Assembly (NCBI RefSeq): GCF_014762705.1 | Contig: NZ_JABURL010000070.1 | Coordinates: 1 to 64,000 of the forward strand | Source of the DNA: Cyclobacterium sp. | GTDB taxonomy: Bacteria > Bacteroidota > Bacteroidia > Cytophagales > Cyclobacteriaceae | Length of the DNA stretch: 64,000 bases | Direction of reading: 5' to 3' | Part shown: positions 1 through 10,100 of the stretch, one piece after another | Numbering within the stretch: position 1 is the stretch's first letter | How the letters are laid out: the number at the start of each line of letters is the position of its first letter | Notes under the pieces: model-generated | What the model was told of the DNA's origin: nothing | Seen by the model: the letters and a program-made list of their open reading frames with translations, nothing else | Databases searched by the model: none | Translations under genes and position numbers: made by a program

Positions 1-144
1 TTTTTTAACTTATCAAATGAAAGTATGGGCTTATTATTGGCTTTATTGTTGCATATTATAAGAAAATATGCGTCCGCCCAATTTCAAAAACCCCTCATTA
101 TCCTACTCAAATTCGTGCTAAATCAAATGCAATTGTGTAAATTG

Positions 145-152
145 TACCTTTG
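145..152 (+). promoter_or_regulatory. Bacteroidota -7 promoter element for the moa operon
   Basis: TACCTTTG matches the Bacteroidota sigma consensus TAnnTTTG exactly and lies 25 bases before the moaD start. No convincing TTTG -33 element is seen at the expected distance, so the call rests on the -7 box and its position. Confidence 0.4.
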
Positions 153-177
153 CAAAAAACAAGCTTTAAAAGCAATT

Positions 178-417
178 ATGGAAGTACTGCTATTCGGTAT
201 ATCGAAAGAAATTACAGGCCAAAAAATCCTTGATTTATCAAAAGATAATCAGATCAATACTGTATTGGATTTAAAAAAATGGATCCTGAAAAAATACCCG
301 GAGATGGGAAATCTCAACAGTTTTGCCATTGCCGTAGATCAGGAGTACGCCAATGACGACCTGCAGCTAAGTGATCAGCAGGAAATTGCCTTGATTCCCC
401 CTGTAAGCGGTGGCTGA
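178..417 (+). CDS. moaD: MoaD, small sulfur-carrier subunit of molybdopterin synthase
   Basis: MoaD is the ubiquitin-like carrier whose C-terminal glycine, once thiocarboxylated, gives sulfur to precursor Z inside the cytosolic MoaD2E2 molybdopterin synthase. The 79-residue product has the family length and ends in the diagnostic double glycine (IPPVSGG). An open frame continues upstream to position 25, but its residues are unlike MoaD. The ATG at 178 lies just after a TAnnTTTG promoter box and is therefore preferred. The stop codon is one base from the moaE ATG, so the two subunits are probably translationally coupled. It is the first gene of a Moco cluster on the plus strand. Confidence 0.9.
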   Translation: MEVLLFGISKEITGQKILDLSKDNQINTVLDLKKWILKKYPEMGNLNSFAIAVDQEYANDDLQLSDQQEIALIPPVSGG

Positions 418-418
418 A

Positions 419-832
419 ATGAAAAAAATTGAAATTCTCAGTGAAATCAACCTTAATGAAGTCTATGGATGGCTTCAACACCCTGAGGCCGGAGGAATTG
501 ATTTATTCATCGGTTGTGTAAGAAACCATGCCCATGGTAAATCGGTTATCAAACTGGAATTTGAAGGATATGAACCTATGGCCCTGAATCAAATGGATCA
601 ATTGGCCAACAAAGCAATAGAGCAGTGGCCTGTCAAAAAGTTATTGATGATTCACGCACTGGGAAATAAACAGATAGGAGATCCTGTGGTAGTCATAGGT
701 GTGGCTTGTGCCCATCGGGATGATGCTTTTGCAGCTTGTAAATTCCTTATAGATGAACTTAAAAAATCTGTACCCATCTGGAAAAAGGAATATTTTACAG
801 ACCATACGGTTTGGGTAAATGCCCATCCATAA
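419..832 (+). CDS. moaE: MoaE, large catalytic subunit of molybdopterin synthase
   Basis: This cytosolic enzyme subunit converts cyclic pyranopterin monophosphate to molybdopterin using sulfur from MoaD. The 137-residue product shows MoaE landmarks: GCVRNHAHGKSV near residues 32-43, LEFEGYEPMA just after, and the conserved lysine-rich PIWKKE segment near residue 120 that holds catalytic lysines. The ATG at 419 directly follows the moaD stop. A GTG three codons upstream would overlap moaD and is less likely. The tight junction with moaD and the following moaA fits one operon. Confidence 0.93.
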   Translation: MKKIEILSEINLNEVYGWLQHPEAGGIDLFIGCVRNHAHGKSVIKLEFEGYEPMALNQMDQLANKAIEQWPVKKLLMIHALGNKQIGDPVVVIGVACAHRDDAFAACKFLIDELKKSVPIWKKEYFTDHTVWVNAHP

Positions 833-856
833 AACATGTGCAGAATAGACGACTGA

Positions 857-1852
857 ATGCCTATGAAAAATGAATTGGTTGACCGGTACGGAAGAAAGTT
901 GGATTATCTGAGATTATCGGTTACAGACCGGTGCAATTTCAGGTGCTACTACTGTATGCCTGAGGAAGGTATTGATTTTGTACAAAGGAAGGATTTACTG
1001 ACCTACGAAGAACTGGACTACCTCACCGGTATATTTGTCAATCTGGGCGTGGAAAAAATAAGAATTACCGGAGGAGAGCCATTTGTAAGGAAGGGAATCA
1101 TGGATTTTTTAAGCACATTGACCAGGCACCGTACTTTAAAGGAAATCACCCTTACCAGCAATGGCTCCATCAGCGAAAAACAAATTCAAGAGCTGCATCG
1201 TTTGGGCATTCACAAAATAAATATCTCCCTGGATGCACTGGACAAACAAAGGTTTTTTGAAATAACAAGAAGAGACAAGTTTGACGAGGTTTTTGCTTGT
1301 ATTCTCAACCTTTTAAAACTAGGCTTCGAGGTCAAACTAAATTGCGTGGTAGATGGTAATAAAAACATAGCCGACATCATTCCCTTTGTAAAATTGACTG
1401 CCCATTACCCTTTATCCGTTAGGTTTTTGGAAGAAATGCCATTCAATGGCACAGGAAAATTTGAAGTGCCTGAATGGAATCACCTGGCACTTTATGATTA
1501 TATCTCCAGCCACTTCAAGGGAATCCAAAAGGTTCAAGATGGAAAAAACAGCACTTCTGTCAATTATCAAATCCCCGGTTATCAAGGCACTTTCGGAATC
1601 ATACCTGCTTTCAGCAGAACTTTTTGTGGCACCTGCAACAGAATCAGGCTTTCTGCTACCGGAGAATTAAGAACCTGCCTTTACGGACCAGCAGTCACCA
1701 ATTTACGAGATGTTCTTAGAAGTGGCGCTAATGAAGCATCAATAAAAACTGAAATACGGGATGCGGTAGCCAAAAAAGAGAAAGATGGATTTGATGCCGA
1801 GGAATTGAATGCCAAAACCCCTAAAAAATCCATGTCATTTCTTGGTGGCTAA
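857..1852 (+). CDS. moaA: MoaA, GTP 3',8-cyclase (radical SAM)
   Basis: MoaA performs the first step of molybdenum cofactor synthesis, the radical SAM rearrangement of GTP that MoaC then completes to cyclic pyranopterin monophosphate. The 331-residue protein carries the N-terminal radical SAM cluster motif CNFRCYYC (Cys26, Cys30, Cys33), a RITGGEP segment near residue 70, and the second cluster region FCGTCNRIRLSATGELRTCL near residues 255-275. It ends in the conserved double glycine (SFLGG) needed by the family. Length matches typical MoaA. It lies 24 bases after moaE in the same direction. No moaC is found in the window, so that partner must be encoded elsewhere or before position 1. Confidence 0.95.
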   Translation: MPMKNELVDRYGRKLDYLRLSVTDRCNFRCYYCMPEEGIDFVQRKDLLTYEELDYLTGIFVNLGVEKIRITGGEPFVRKGIMDFLSTLTRHRTLKEITLTSNGSISEKQIQELHRLGIHKINISLDALDKQRFFEITRRDKFDEVFACILNLLKLGFEVKLNCVVDGNKNIADIIPFVKLTAHYPLSVRFLEEMPFNGTGKFEVPEWNHLALYDYISSHFKGIQKVQDGKNSTSVNYQIPGYQGTFGIIPAFSRTFCGTCNRIRLSATGELRTCLYGPAVTNLRDVLRSGANEASIKTEIRDAVAKKEKDGFDAEELNAKTPKKSMSFLGG

Positions 1853-1904
1853 ACTGAATCAAAAATCCTAATTTGGTCCCATTAAACAAAAAAATCCGAT
1901 AAGC

Positions 1905-3104
1905 ATGAACAGTGTAGCGGAAGCATTGCAAAAGGTACTGGACAATGAACTCCCGGTGAGAACTGAAACGGTCCCACTAATTGACTCCCTGAGCCGCATA
2001 CTGGCAGAAGATATTAAAGCAGATAGAGATGCTCCTCCTTTTCATCGGGTCACCATGGATGGTATTGCCATTCACAGCAGTCAACTGCTTAAAAAAGCCC
2101 TATTTCCCATTGAAGGCATTCAGGCAGCCGGTGATGCACAGAGCAAGCTCCTGGATTCTGAGAATTGCCTTGAAGTCATGACCGGAGCGATTTTACCTGA
2201 AAACACCAATTGTGTCATACCCTACGAGCAAGTCAAAATAATTGACAATGTAGCCAACTTACTACATTCGGATTTTACCGAAAACCAAAATGTTCATTTA
2301 AAAGGGACCGATGCGGGTAAAGGTGATGTTTTGCTTAAAAAAGGCACTTTTATACAGGCAGGCACCATCGGTGTGATAGCGACAGTAGGCGTATCAAATG
2401 TAAAAGTCGTCAAGCCACCTACGATCACGATTTGCTCCACAGGCAATGAATTGGTGGATATCACTGAGAGTCCCCTGCCCCATCAAATCAGAAAATCCAA
2501 TGTTTACATGCTTCAGGCAGCCTTGAAATCCCATGGAATTGATGCGCAAACCATACATATTGATGATGATAAAAAGCTATTAAAAGCTGCATTGGAAAAA
2601 TTGCTACATAAAAACGATATACTGCTGTTTTCCGGAGCGGTTTCAAAAGGCAAATACGATTTCCTTCCTGAAGTGCTGGAGGATTTGGGAGTCAAAAAAC
2701 TGATCCATGGTGTGGCCCAAAAACCAGGAAAGCCATTTCTTTTCGGGAGAAGGAAAAATACTTTTATTTTCGGATTTCCTGGAAATCCAGCTTCTACCCT
2801 CATCTGTTTCCATCTTTATTTTAAAGCCTGGCTCCTGACCCATTTGGGAAAACAGAGAAATAGTTTCTTTGCCACACTGACCGAGGACGTATCCTTTAAA
2901 AGGCCCGTCACTTACCATCTTTTGGTGAAAGTGGTGGCCGAAAAAGAAAAAATCCTGGCCGTGCCGGTCAGCAATTCAGGTTCCGGAGACCTTGTTCACC
3001 TTGCAGCCGCCGATGGATTTATTTCTCTCCCAGCTCACCTGGACACATTTCAAAAAGGTACGAGTTATCCACTGACATTTCTTACCCAGCCCTGGTTTAA
3101 TTGA
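1905..3104 (+). CDS. moeA: MoeA, molybdopterin molybdenumtransferase
   Basis: MoeA inserts molybdate into adenylated molybdopterin in the cytosol. The 399-residue product has the family order: an N-terminal lid region with PFHRVTMDGIAI near residue 45, a beta segment, then the MPT-binding domain with CSTGNELVDI near residues 176-185, the SGAVSKGKYDF loop near 244, and GFPGNPASTLICF near 290, followed by a C-terminal beta-barrel domain. The ATG at 1905 lies 52 bases after moaA. The loop has SGAVS where many family members have SGGVS, a minor variation. It is part of the Moco operon. Confidence 0.93.
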   Translation: MNSVAEALQKVLDNELPVRTETVPLIDSLSRILAEDIKADRDAPPFHRVTMDGIAIHSSQLLKKALFPIEGIQAAGDAQSKLLDSENCLEVMTGAILPENTNCVIPYEQVKIIDNVANLLHSDFTENQNVHLKGTDAGKGDVLLKKGTFIQAGTIGVIATVGVSNVKVVKPPTITICSTGNELVDITESPLPHQIRKSNVYMLQAALKSHGIDAQTIHIDDDKKLLKAALEKLLHKNDILLFSGAVSKGKYDFLPEVLEDLGVKKLIHGVAQKPGKPFLFGRRKNTFIFGFPGNPASTLICFHLYFKAWLLTHLGKQRNSFFATLTEDVSFKRPVTYHLLVKVVAEKEKILAVPVSNSGSGDLVHLAAADGFISLPAHLDTFQKGTSYPLTFLTQPWFN

Positions 3105-3116
3105 TATCCAAGCACC

Positions 3117-4262
3117 ATGAAGGAGATAAAAGAAATTATTAAAGCTTTTGACCTTGCCCGCCAATCCGGAGAGAAAATAGCCCTGGCTACTGTGGTTCAG
3201 GTAGACGGTTCCTCCTACAGAAGACCTGGAGCAAGGATGCTGGTTACTGAAAACGGGCAATTAACAGGTGCGATTTCCGGAGGTTGTCTGGAAGGAGATG
3301 CCCTTAAAAAAGCGCAGCTTGTCATTTTCAAGAAAAAGTCCATGTTGGTGACCTATGACACTACGGATGAAGACGATGCCAAATTTGGCATTGGATTGGG
3401 CTGTAATGGGATCATTCATATTTTGATGGAACCCATAGATGAGGAACAAGAAAATAACCCTATAGCTTTACTCAGGCAATGTATTGAAGATAGGGAAGAC
3501 AAAGTATTGGTTACCGTGTTTGATGTAAAAAACAAAAGATCAACGCAAGTTGGGACTTGTTTACTTTACAAGAACCAGCATTTTGCCAGTAACGGCAACT
3601 TCTCGATCCTCAATGAGTTGGGTCAAATTTTTTCCAGGGAAAAATCCAAAGAGGTTTTTTCCCTGGAAAAATCCGTCATTTTACCTCTCCATGGTGCTGA
3701 AAACCTGCATGCATTTGTGGAGTTTGTTCCTGCGGCTATCAAATTGATCATTATTGGAGCAGGGAATGATGTTCAACCTTTGACCCAATTGTCCTCCGTA
3801 TTGGGTTGGGAAATGGATTTGGCAGATGGAAGGTCAGATCATGCCACCAAAAATCGTTTCCCATTGGTGGATCAAATAATAACCGGAAAAGCTGCTGAAA
3901 TCCTTCCAAAGCTCAAACCCGATAAACAAACTGCAGTGGTTTTGATGTCGCACAATTTCAATTATGACCTGGAGATCATGAAAGGTTTGTACCCTTACCG
4001 ATTCCCCTATTTGGGGGTTTTAGGACCAAAAAAGAAATTGCAAAAATTAATCGAGAACCTCTCCAATTCAGGTATTCATCTAAATGAAGAAATTCACAAA
4101 GTGGTTTTTGGTCCCATGGGGCTGAATTTAGGGGCTGAAAGCCCCGAAGAAATTGCCCTTTCAATCATTTCCGAAGTTAAGGCAGTAATTTCCAGGAAGA
4201 AACCGGCCCACCTAAAACTAAAAGAGGGACCCATCCATGAGGATGAGAAGACTTCCTGGTAG
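3117..4262 (+). CDS. XdhC/CoxI-family molybdoenzyme maturation factor
   Basis: XdhC-family proteins bind molybdenum cofactor and help sulfurate and insert it into xanthine-dehydrogenase-type enzymes. The 381-residue protein has the N-terminal XdhC/CoxI domain (ATVVQVDGSSYRRPGARMLV, then GAISGGCLEGD near residues 50-60) and a C-terminal Rossmann-like domain with LIIIGAGNDVQPLTQL near residues 218-233. It starts 12 bases after moeA, so it is probably the last gene of the Moco operon. No xanthine-dehydrogenase-type enzyme is visible in the window, so its client is unknown. The product may equally serve a CO-dehydrogenase-like or aldehyde oxidase enzyme. Confidence 0.88.
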   Translation: MKEIKEIIKAFDLARQSGEKIALATVVQVDGSSYRRPGARMLVTENGQLTGAISGGCLEGDALKKAQLVIFKKKSMLVTYDTTDEDDAKFGIGLGCNGIIHILMEPIDEEQENNPIALLRQCIEDREDKVLVTVFDVKNKRSTQVGTCLLYKNQHFASNGNFSILNELGQIFSREKSKEVFSLEKSVILPLHGAENLHAFVEFVPAAIKLIIIGAGNDVQPLTQLSSVLGWEMDLADGRSDHATKNRFPLVDQIITGKAAEILPKLKPDKQTAVVLMSHNFNYDLEIMKGLYPYRFPYLGVLGPKKKLQKLIENLSNSGIHLNEEIHKVVFGPMGLNLGAESPEEIALSIISEVKAVISRKKPAHLKLKEGPIHEDEKTSW

Positions 4263-4280
4263 TTGTACCATTCTGTATTT

Positions 4281-5624
4281 TTAGATAGCAATTTGAAACT
4301 GCATGACAAGCATGCCTTTCCTGTCAGTTTGAAATGTACCGGAATTTTCTTCCATAAAAACCGGACGACTTTGGTAATGGATTGACAATTTCGTTTGATT
4401 TCCCCTGATCAGCCAATTGAACCCATATTCATACATGAGCATGGGATCATCCAAACCATCAAAGTCCGAAAATTGACTGGTTAGAAAAGGCTGTAGCGTA
4501 CCCCATGTACCCAAAAGATTTCTTTTCATCAGGTAGCCAATTTGTCCATAAAAAGTGTTGCCAGTTCCCATCATGGGAAAGTTATTTCCTGCTCCATTAA
4601 AAGTGCCTGCTCCCATAGTACCATTTGTGGGATTCATCACTCCTAAATTTCTGACATAGTTCCTGCCATAATCACTTGCCTGAAACGCCCCATATGCGGT
4701 GATAGCAGTCCCTTTATCCCTATCCAGGGGCTGGTCATAAAACACATCAATTGAAAAAAGCGAGAGGTTACCATATTCCAGATCCTCATTGGGACCATTA
4801 AGAAACCACATGGCATCATTCTGGAAAAGAAACCCTGCTCCCAAATTAAATACAGTCTTCTTTCCCAGGTAGGAGCCGGCGTTGTAAGGTGTAAGGTTTG
4901 ATTCCAGATCCTGAAACTGATACATATAATACCCATGCCATTGCAAACTTGCCGGAGATGCAGCAAAGAGCGCATTTTCTTCAGGCAGTTCTGATTGAAC
5001 AGTGGACCTGCTCACCGACATGGGTTTACTAATGGCCATCCGGTAATCAAGGCGGTTCAGTTTCCCTTTAAAATACAACGAATATTTTCTTAAAAACTGG
5101 TCTGTGGCATCATTGGTGGTCTGCTGATACAAAGGGGCATCCAAGGATAGAATCGAACCTATGGACGGGGAAGCATATCTGGAGACCCCATTCCAGCCGG
5201 TAAGACCAGTTCCTATAGAAAGTTTATTTTCAATTATTTCTAATTCACCTAAAGCATCATGAAAAAATAAACCTTGCTTTCTTTCACCCAAATATGTAAG
5301 GTTATTGTTACCAAACTGGGTATAAAAAAATATATTATCGGCAATTTTCCCAAATAGCTGAATTCTGGTCCGGCGAAGTCCGATATCGAATGTCTGATTT
5401 TCCAGATACCCATCCACGGTAGTTCCTGGATTGTTCCAGGTATTCCTTACCCATATTTGATTGAGAAAGGTGGCTTTTACATAGTGGCTACCATCTTCAT
5501 TCAAATGATATTTTAATTCCCTACTGTCCTTTTCCTGAGCTGAGGGTTTACCATTTTGAGCATTTACATTTATAACCAATAATGAAGTCAAAATAAAAAG
5601 GGAACAAACTGCAAATTTCGTCAT
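4281..5624 (-). CDS. Outer-membrane porin-like beta-barrel protein
   Basis: Predicted outer-membrane barrel of 447 residues. A signal peptide (MTKFAVCSLFILTSLLVINV, cleavage near NAQ) is followed by a barrel-type sequence rich in alternating aromatic and polar residues, for example LRRTRIQLFGKIADNIFFYT near residue 95 and the final strand GMLVMQFQIAI, which resemble phosphate-selective or general porins. The start ATG at 5624 sits directly before the signal peptide; an upstream in-frame start would spoil it. The gene converges with the XdhC-type gene with 18 bases between stop codons. It is the last gene of a long minus-strand block. Substrate cannot be read from the sequence. Confidence 0.7.
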   Translation of the reverse strand: MTKFAVCSLFILTSLLVINVNAQNGKPSAQEKDSRELKYHLNEDGSHYVKATFLNQIWVRNTWNNPGTTVDGYLENQTFDIGLRRTRIQLFGKIADNIFFYTQFGNNNLTYLGERKQGLFFHDALGELEIIENKLSIGTGLTGWNGVSRYASPSIGSILSLDAPLYQQTTNDATDQFLRKYSLYFKGKLNRLDYRMAISKPMSVSRSTVQSELPEENALFAASPASLQWHGYYMYQFQDLESNLTPYNAGSYLGKKTVFNLGAGFLFQNDAMWFLNGPNEDLEYGNLSLFSIDVFYDQPLDRDKGTAITAYGAFQASDYGRNYVRNLGVMNPTNGTMGAGTFNGAGNNFPMMGTGNTFYGQIGYLMKRNLLGTWGTLQPFLTSQFSDFDGLDDPMLMYEYGFNWLIRGNQTKLSIHYQSRPVFMEENSGTFQTDRKGMLVMQFQIAI

Positions 5625-5776
5625 GAACACAGGGCCTAAAATTCCAAAAGATATCAATTAGTGAAATCCGTACATCAAAGTACATTTTTCAACAAAATTA
5701 AGCTTCTTTACCAGAATGATCAGACAAAAAAAAAGTTAATACCCAATTTTTATTTAAGTGGAAAAAAAACCGGACT

Positions 5777-6637
5777 TTAATGGCCCAGTTCATAAATTAA
5801 CCTTAAGAAAGAACTAAATCTCTCATTCTCCCTGCTTACCGGTACTCCCGTCACAATCCCTATCAAAAGATTTTCTGCAATTCCCAACCTCATCTGAGGC
5901 CTTATGACCATGTCAAACTTTCCGTTTTCCAATGCTTTATTAAATTCAACGCCAATAAAATTTCTTGTTCCGCTGATCATGTAATGAAAGTTTGAATTGA
6001 CTTGCCAGGAAATGTCTACTCCACTTTGTCCAAAATGATCCTGAATAAAAGGACCCGTATAAATCAGGGTATGGTAATTTGTCCCCCACCTTTTCGCAGC
6101 AATAAAAAAAGGATTGTAAGCATTTCCTGAAAAGACAGGGTTTTGCCTGTATTCAGAAAACTGGTTCATCTCAAATTCGTGGATATAGCCAATAGCCAAG
6201 GAGGTTTTGTGCTTTTTAGATACAAAAAAGGAGTATTGTCCGGCAAGTTTTATACTGTTCAGTCGGTTTCCGGGTGCGTTTCTATTTCCATTGATGGGAT
6301 AGTGAAATGAAAAAGGAAGCTCGACCTCTAGGCCCAACCTGTCAACAGGTGCCCACTCATACTCCACCAATGCCAGGTATTCATCAAATCTTTCCTTATC
6401 GGTTAATCCGAGTCCTATATTCCATTCCTTTTCTCCTTTTCTTGCTCCCAAATCCCGGATCAAATCAATATACAATGGTTCGGCGTGCAATACTTTTGCC
6501 GGACTATCTCTTTTTTCCACATCGGACAAGTACATACTATCCAATTCTATTTTGGGAATATTCCCTTGTGTTTGCGCCACACCATGGAGGTGCAGGCCAA
6601 ACAGTACATAACTGATGACAGCCAATCGAATTATCAT
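5777..6637 (-). CDS. Conserved exported outer-membrane-type protein (HAEPLYIDLIRDLG family)
   Basis: The 286-residue product has a signal peptide (MIIRLAVISYVLFGLHLHG, then VAQTQ) and, from about residue 50, the motif HAEPLYIDLIRDLGARKGEK that I recognise as strongly conserved in uncharacterised Bacteroidota proteins. The remainder (VELPFSFHYP, KLAGQYSFFVSKKHKTSLAIGY, a C-terminal FSSFLRLIYELGH) reads like beta-barrel strands, so an outer-membrane location is inferred. Homologs have sometimes been given misleading enzyme names; nothing here supports an enzyme. It follows a small acidic exported protein and precedes a porin, all on the minus strand. Function unknown. Confidence 0.65.
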   Translation of the reverse strand: MIIRLAVISYVLFGLHLHGVAQTQGNIPKIELDSMYLSDVEKRDSPAKVLHAEPLYIDLIRDLGARKGEKEWNIGLGLTDKERFDEYLALVEYEWAPVDRLGLEVELPFSFHYPINGNRNAPGNRLNSIKLAGQYSFFVSKKHKTSLAIGYIHEFEMNQFSEYRQNPVFSGNAYNPFFIAAKRWGTNYHTLIYTGPFIQDHFGQSGVDISWQVNSNFHYMISGTRNFIGVEFNKALENGKFDMVIRPQMRLGIAENLLIGIVTGVPVSRENERFSSFLRLIYELGH

Positions 6638-6712
6638 AAATTTCTACAAATTTTGAGGTAATAAAATTAAACTACTCCTGCCTTATCAATACAGGAGATT
6701 ATAAAAAGAAAA

Positions 6713-7108
6713 TCAGCAGAAATACCTGGGAGGTGGTGAAGGGACTTTAAAAAATACGGATGGAATATGTTCTGAATGACCGGTTGTGTACCTATTGGTC
6801 AAAGAATCTAAAAACCTAAAACTGTTGATTTTGTTCCCAACAAAAAAATGCATGTCACTTTTAAGCTTCTTTTTGTGTGAAGTCTCCTGATCTCCATCTG
6901 CATCCTCACTTTCAGGTATGGCATCTTCTATTCCCAAACCTATTTCCAGGACAATTTCAATCATACTTTCCTGGTCATTGATAGATAAATCCTCTGGTAG
7001 GTGATTTGGGTTTTCATCACCCGCATCTACGCTGCAATTGAGCAGGTAAAGGGCCATGAAAATCCAAAAACCTTTTAAAAACCTGGAATTCTTGGCAACT
7101 TGCATCAT
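6713..7108 (-). CDS. Small acidic exported protein of unknown function
   Basis: Unrecognised 131-residue protein. The N-terminus has a basic start and a hydrophobic segment (GFWIFMALYLLNC) that could be a signal peptide or an atypical lipoprotein signal with Cys near residue 25. The middle is strongly acidic (IPESEDADGDQE) and is followed by a lysine-rich patch (HKKKLKSD). The C-terminus ends in SPPPRYFC with a terminal cysteine. Short exported Bacteroidota proteins with Pro-Pro and terminal Cys tails occur near metal-efflux genes, but no metal gene is visible here. It lies 19 bases after the second propeller gene and precedes the HAEPLYIDL-family gene, suggesting co-transcription. Confidence 0.55.
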   Translation of the reverse strand: MMQVAKNSRFLKGFWIFMALYLLNCSVDAGDENPNHLPEDLSINDQESMIEIVLEIGLGIEDAIPESEDADGDQETSHKKKLKSDMHFFVGNKINSFRFLDSLTNRYTTGHSEHIPSVFFKVPSPPPRYFC

Positions 7109-7127
7109 TGGCGCAAAAATATAAATA

Positions 7128-10100
7128 TTATATATAAGGTTCCTTTAAAGTGGCCAGAAAACTTACCAGGTCTCTTATTTCTCTTCGCGATAAAAATTGC
7201 TTCATATCGGGCATGCTGGAGGGGGCATCTCTCCTTTCTACTATATCTGATTTGTTAATAAGAGTGTCCGGTTGGTTTCCCATTTTCAGGGTAATACTCG
7301 TTTCATTTTCAGCTACCTTTATGCCAGCTAGTTTTTTATCCGTATCAAGTTCCAGGGTCACTACCCCAAAACCCGGTGCCAGTCTCTTACTGGGATCAAT
7401 CAATGCTTCCAGTAATTCCTGTCGGTTTAGTTTCTTTCCTATTCCATTGAGTTTTGGTCCGGCATTTCCACCAAAATCATCATAAGCATGGCATTTGATA
7501 CACTGGCCTGTTGCATGCTGAAAGAATATCCTTCGGCCCCTTGATTCATCCCCACCATACATGCTTCCACTGTAACTGGCCAATACATCATCATCCGACA
7601 TATCTTGCTTGATTTTCTCATAACGCTCCAGAAGGTCCTTGTTATCCATCCCATCCATGGCTTCATAAAACTCCAGTTCGATGGCAGGAGATAAAGTACC
7701 AGTTTCCAATTGTCCAAGTAAATTTTCAAAAACAGGATAAGCACTCTCAGTATCCAATTTGGCCAGGGTTTTAACAGCGGCTTGTTTTTCCTCTACCGTT
7801 CGTTTTTGGATGACTTCTTCCAATAGCGTAGCCTTGGTTTCGCCGGCTATGTCCAATTGTTCCATTAAATCCAATCCAGCCACCCTCACATTTTTTTCAT
7901 TATCAGAAAGCGCTATTTTTACTGCCTCGCCTACAGGAGCCTGATCAATTTCCGCAAGTGCTTTTATGCTTTCTTCCCTAACATCTGCCGAGGCATCCGT
8001 TTGAAGTACGGCCAATAACCTATCATTGGCGCCTTTAATATTTAAAGTCCCCAAAGCTTTAACAGTAGCCTGACGAATTCGGGCATTACCATTTTTGGTC
8101 AACTGGATAAGCAATTCGGCACTGCTAGCCTGAAGTTTGGCCAAATCCCTTGTGATCTCACCCCTATACCATCCATCTACCCTGTCCAATACAGAAGGAG
8201 CGGCCCAGGTACTGAGCGCTTCAAGAGCCTCTATCCTCATGGATTCAGGAGCATCCGGTTGATTGATGTAAGTCAGCAAATTGTTCATTGCTTCATCTGA
8301 TCCCCAGCGCAAATTGGCGTTAATAGCCCTTCTCACTATTGGTTCAGAGACAAAGTCCTTCGATACCAACAGGTTTCCGAGGGAAGGTAGGGCTTCCGGG
8401 ATGGAAAAGTCATCGTTGATTGCCCTGGCAGCTTCCGCTACAATGTATTCACTTTCATCGTCCAGAAAAACAATTATTCCTTCATGTCTTAGCCTCCTCA
8501 ATGCTATTACTGCTGCCAATCTAACTGCGTTTGAATGGTGATCGGCAAGCTTTATTATGGATTCCGGACTGCCTAATCTCGATAATGCAAGACTTGCAGC
8601 ATGCCTGATATACACATCTTCATTGTCATTTTCCATCAATAACTTCACCAAACCATCAAATCCATTAACGAAGCCCATTCTTCCCAAAGCCTCTGCGGCA
8701 AAAAACCTAACCCTGGGCTGTCCATCGGCAAGCAAGGGCAATACTTCATTTCCAGCCTCGGCATACCGCAAGTCACCTAACCATTTGGCAGCCTGGGCAC
8801 GGATTTCATCATCACTGTCCTTAAGATAAGGGACCAAAATCGCAGCTTTTTCCCTATCTCCTCTTGAAATCTGGGAAATCCCCCAAATAGCATGTATTCT
8901 GGTCAACCTGTCTGTGCTTGCTGCAAGCTTTTCACTGAATACCTCAAGTCCGTCAGCTCCTCTTTTTGCCAACTCAAATTGTGCCTTTTGTCTCACGCGC
9001 TGATCTTCAAATCCCAAAATTTCACCCAACTCCTCGAGTGATAATGAGCCATAATCTGCCGCCAAATGTTTCTCCGTTAATTCCCTAACACCCGGACTGG
9101 CCGTATTGTCCTTCAATTTCCAAACCCTACCATAACCTTTATTGACCCATCCGTCAATCCAGTCAGAAAAATACAAAGATCCATCCGGTGAAAAGTCCAT
9201 TCCGGTGGCCAATACGCCCTGCAATATTTGTTCGGTTTCCTCCAGCTCAAAACCCGCACCGCTGGGTTTAAGACTAAACGCATGTATGCCCGACCTGGCA
9301 GGATTTCCTGCAAACTCAGCTACAAAAAATTTGTTTTTCCACTGATCTCCAAGGGCTGTGCCGGGATTGTAAAGCATGCCTGTAGGGCCGTTTACATAAT
9401 TCGCTATTGTGGGAATAAAATAGGCTGCCTGTTCATCTGATCTGGGCAAGTGCATTTTTTCATCCATCCAAACCTTGTATTCGTTGTTTTTGGGGTCGCG
9501 GTATTTTCCAAATTGCCAATTGATCCGCCAACCTGTGTCAGACCCTTCTACCAGATAAACTATTCTTTCCCTTTCTCCCCTGTGGTCACCATCATTGTCC
9601 ACGCTAATCAGGTTGCCCAACTCGTCAAAAGCAAATTCATGTGTGTTCCTGACTCCATAGGCAAAAATTTCAAAATCACTTCCATCAGGATTGGCCCTGG
9701 CAATTACGCCACAATTTGGATATTCATGTTTGTTGCCCTCCTTGTCCACTCCATTGAATCCTATATCACCTATCCCCCAGTATATTTTTCCTTCTGGTCC
9801 GACTTTAAGTCCGGACATATTGTGTCCACCAAAACCAATGTGAACACCAAATCCATGAATTAAAGACTCTTTTTTGTCCATGGAGCCATCCCCATTGGTG
9901 TCTGTCAAGCGCCAAAGGTCGGGGGCTACACCCACAAAAAGTGCGTCATCATGATACAAAACCGCACCCGCCACATCAGAAACCTCCTCATTAAAATCGC
10001 TTACTACCAATTGAGACCGGTCTGCCCTTCCGTCCCCATCTGTGTCATCGAGCCTAAATACATTTTCTTTTTCTACCGTTAAATCCTTCCAATCATGAGA

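Noticed and set aside
178-417. MoaD start at position 25
   Set aside because: The upstream residues do not resemble MoaD and precede the promoter box at 145-152; the ATG at 178 gives the family length.
9450-9863. 137-codon plus-strand frame inside the propeller gene
   Set aside because: Antisense shadow of the propeller region; its paralog has a similar shadow at 12937-13194, as expected from sequence similarity rather than coding.
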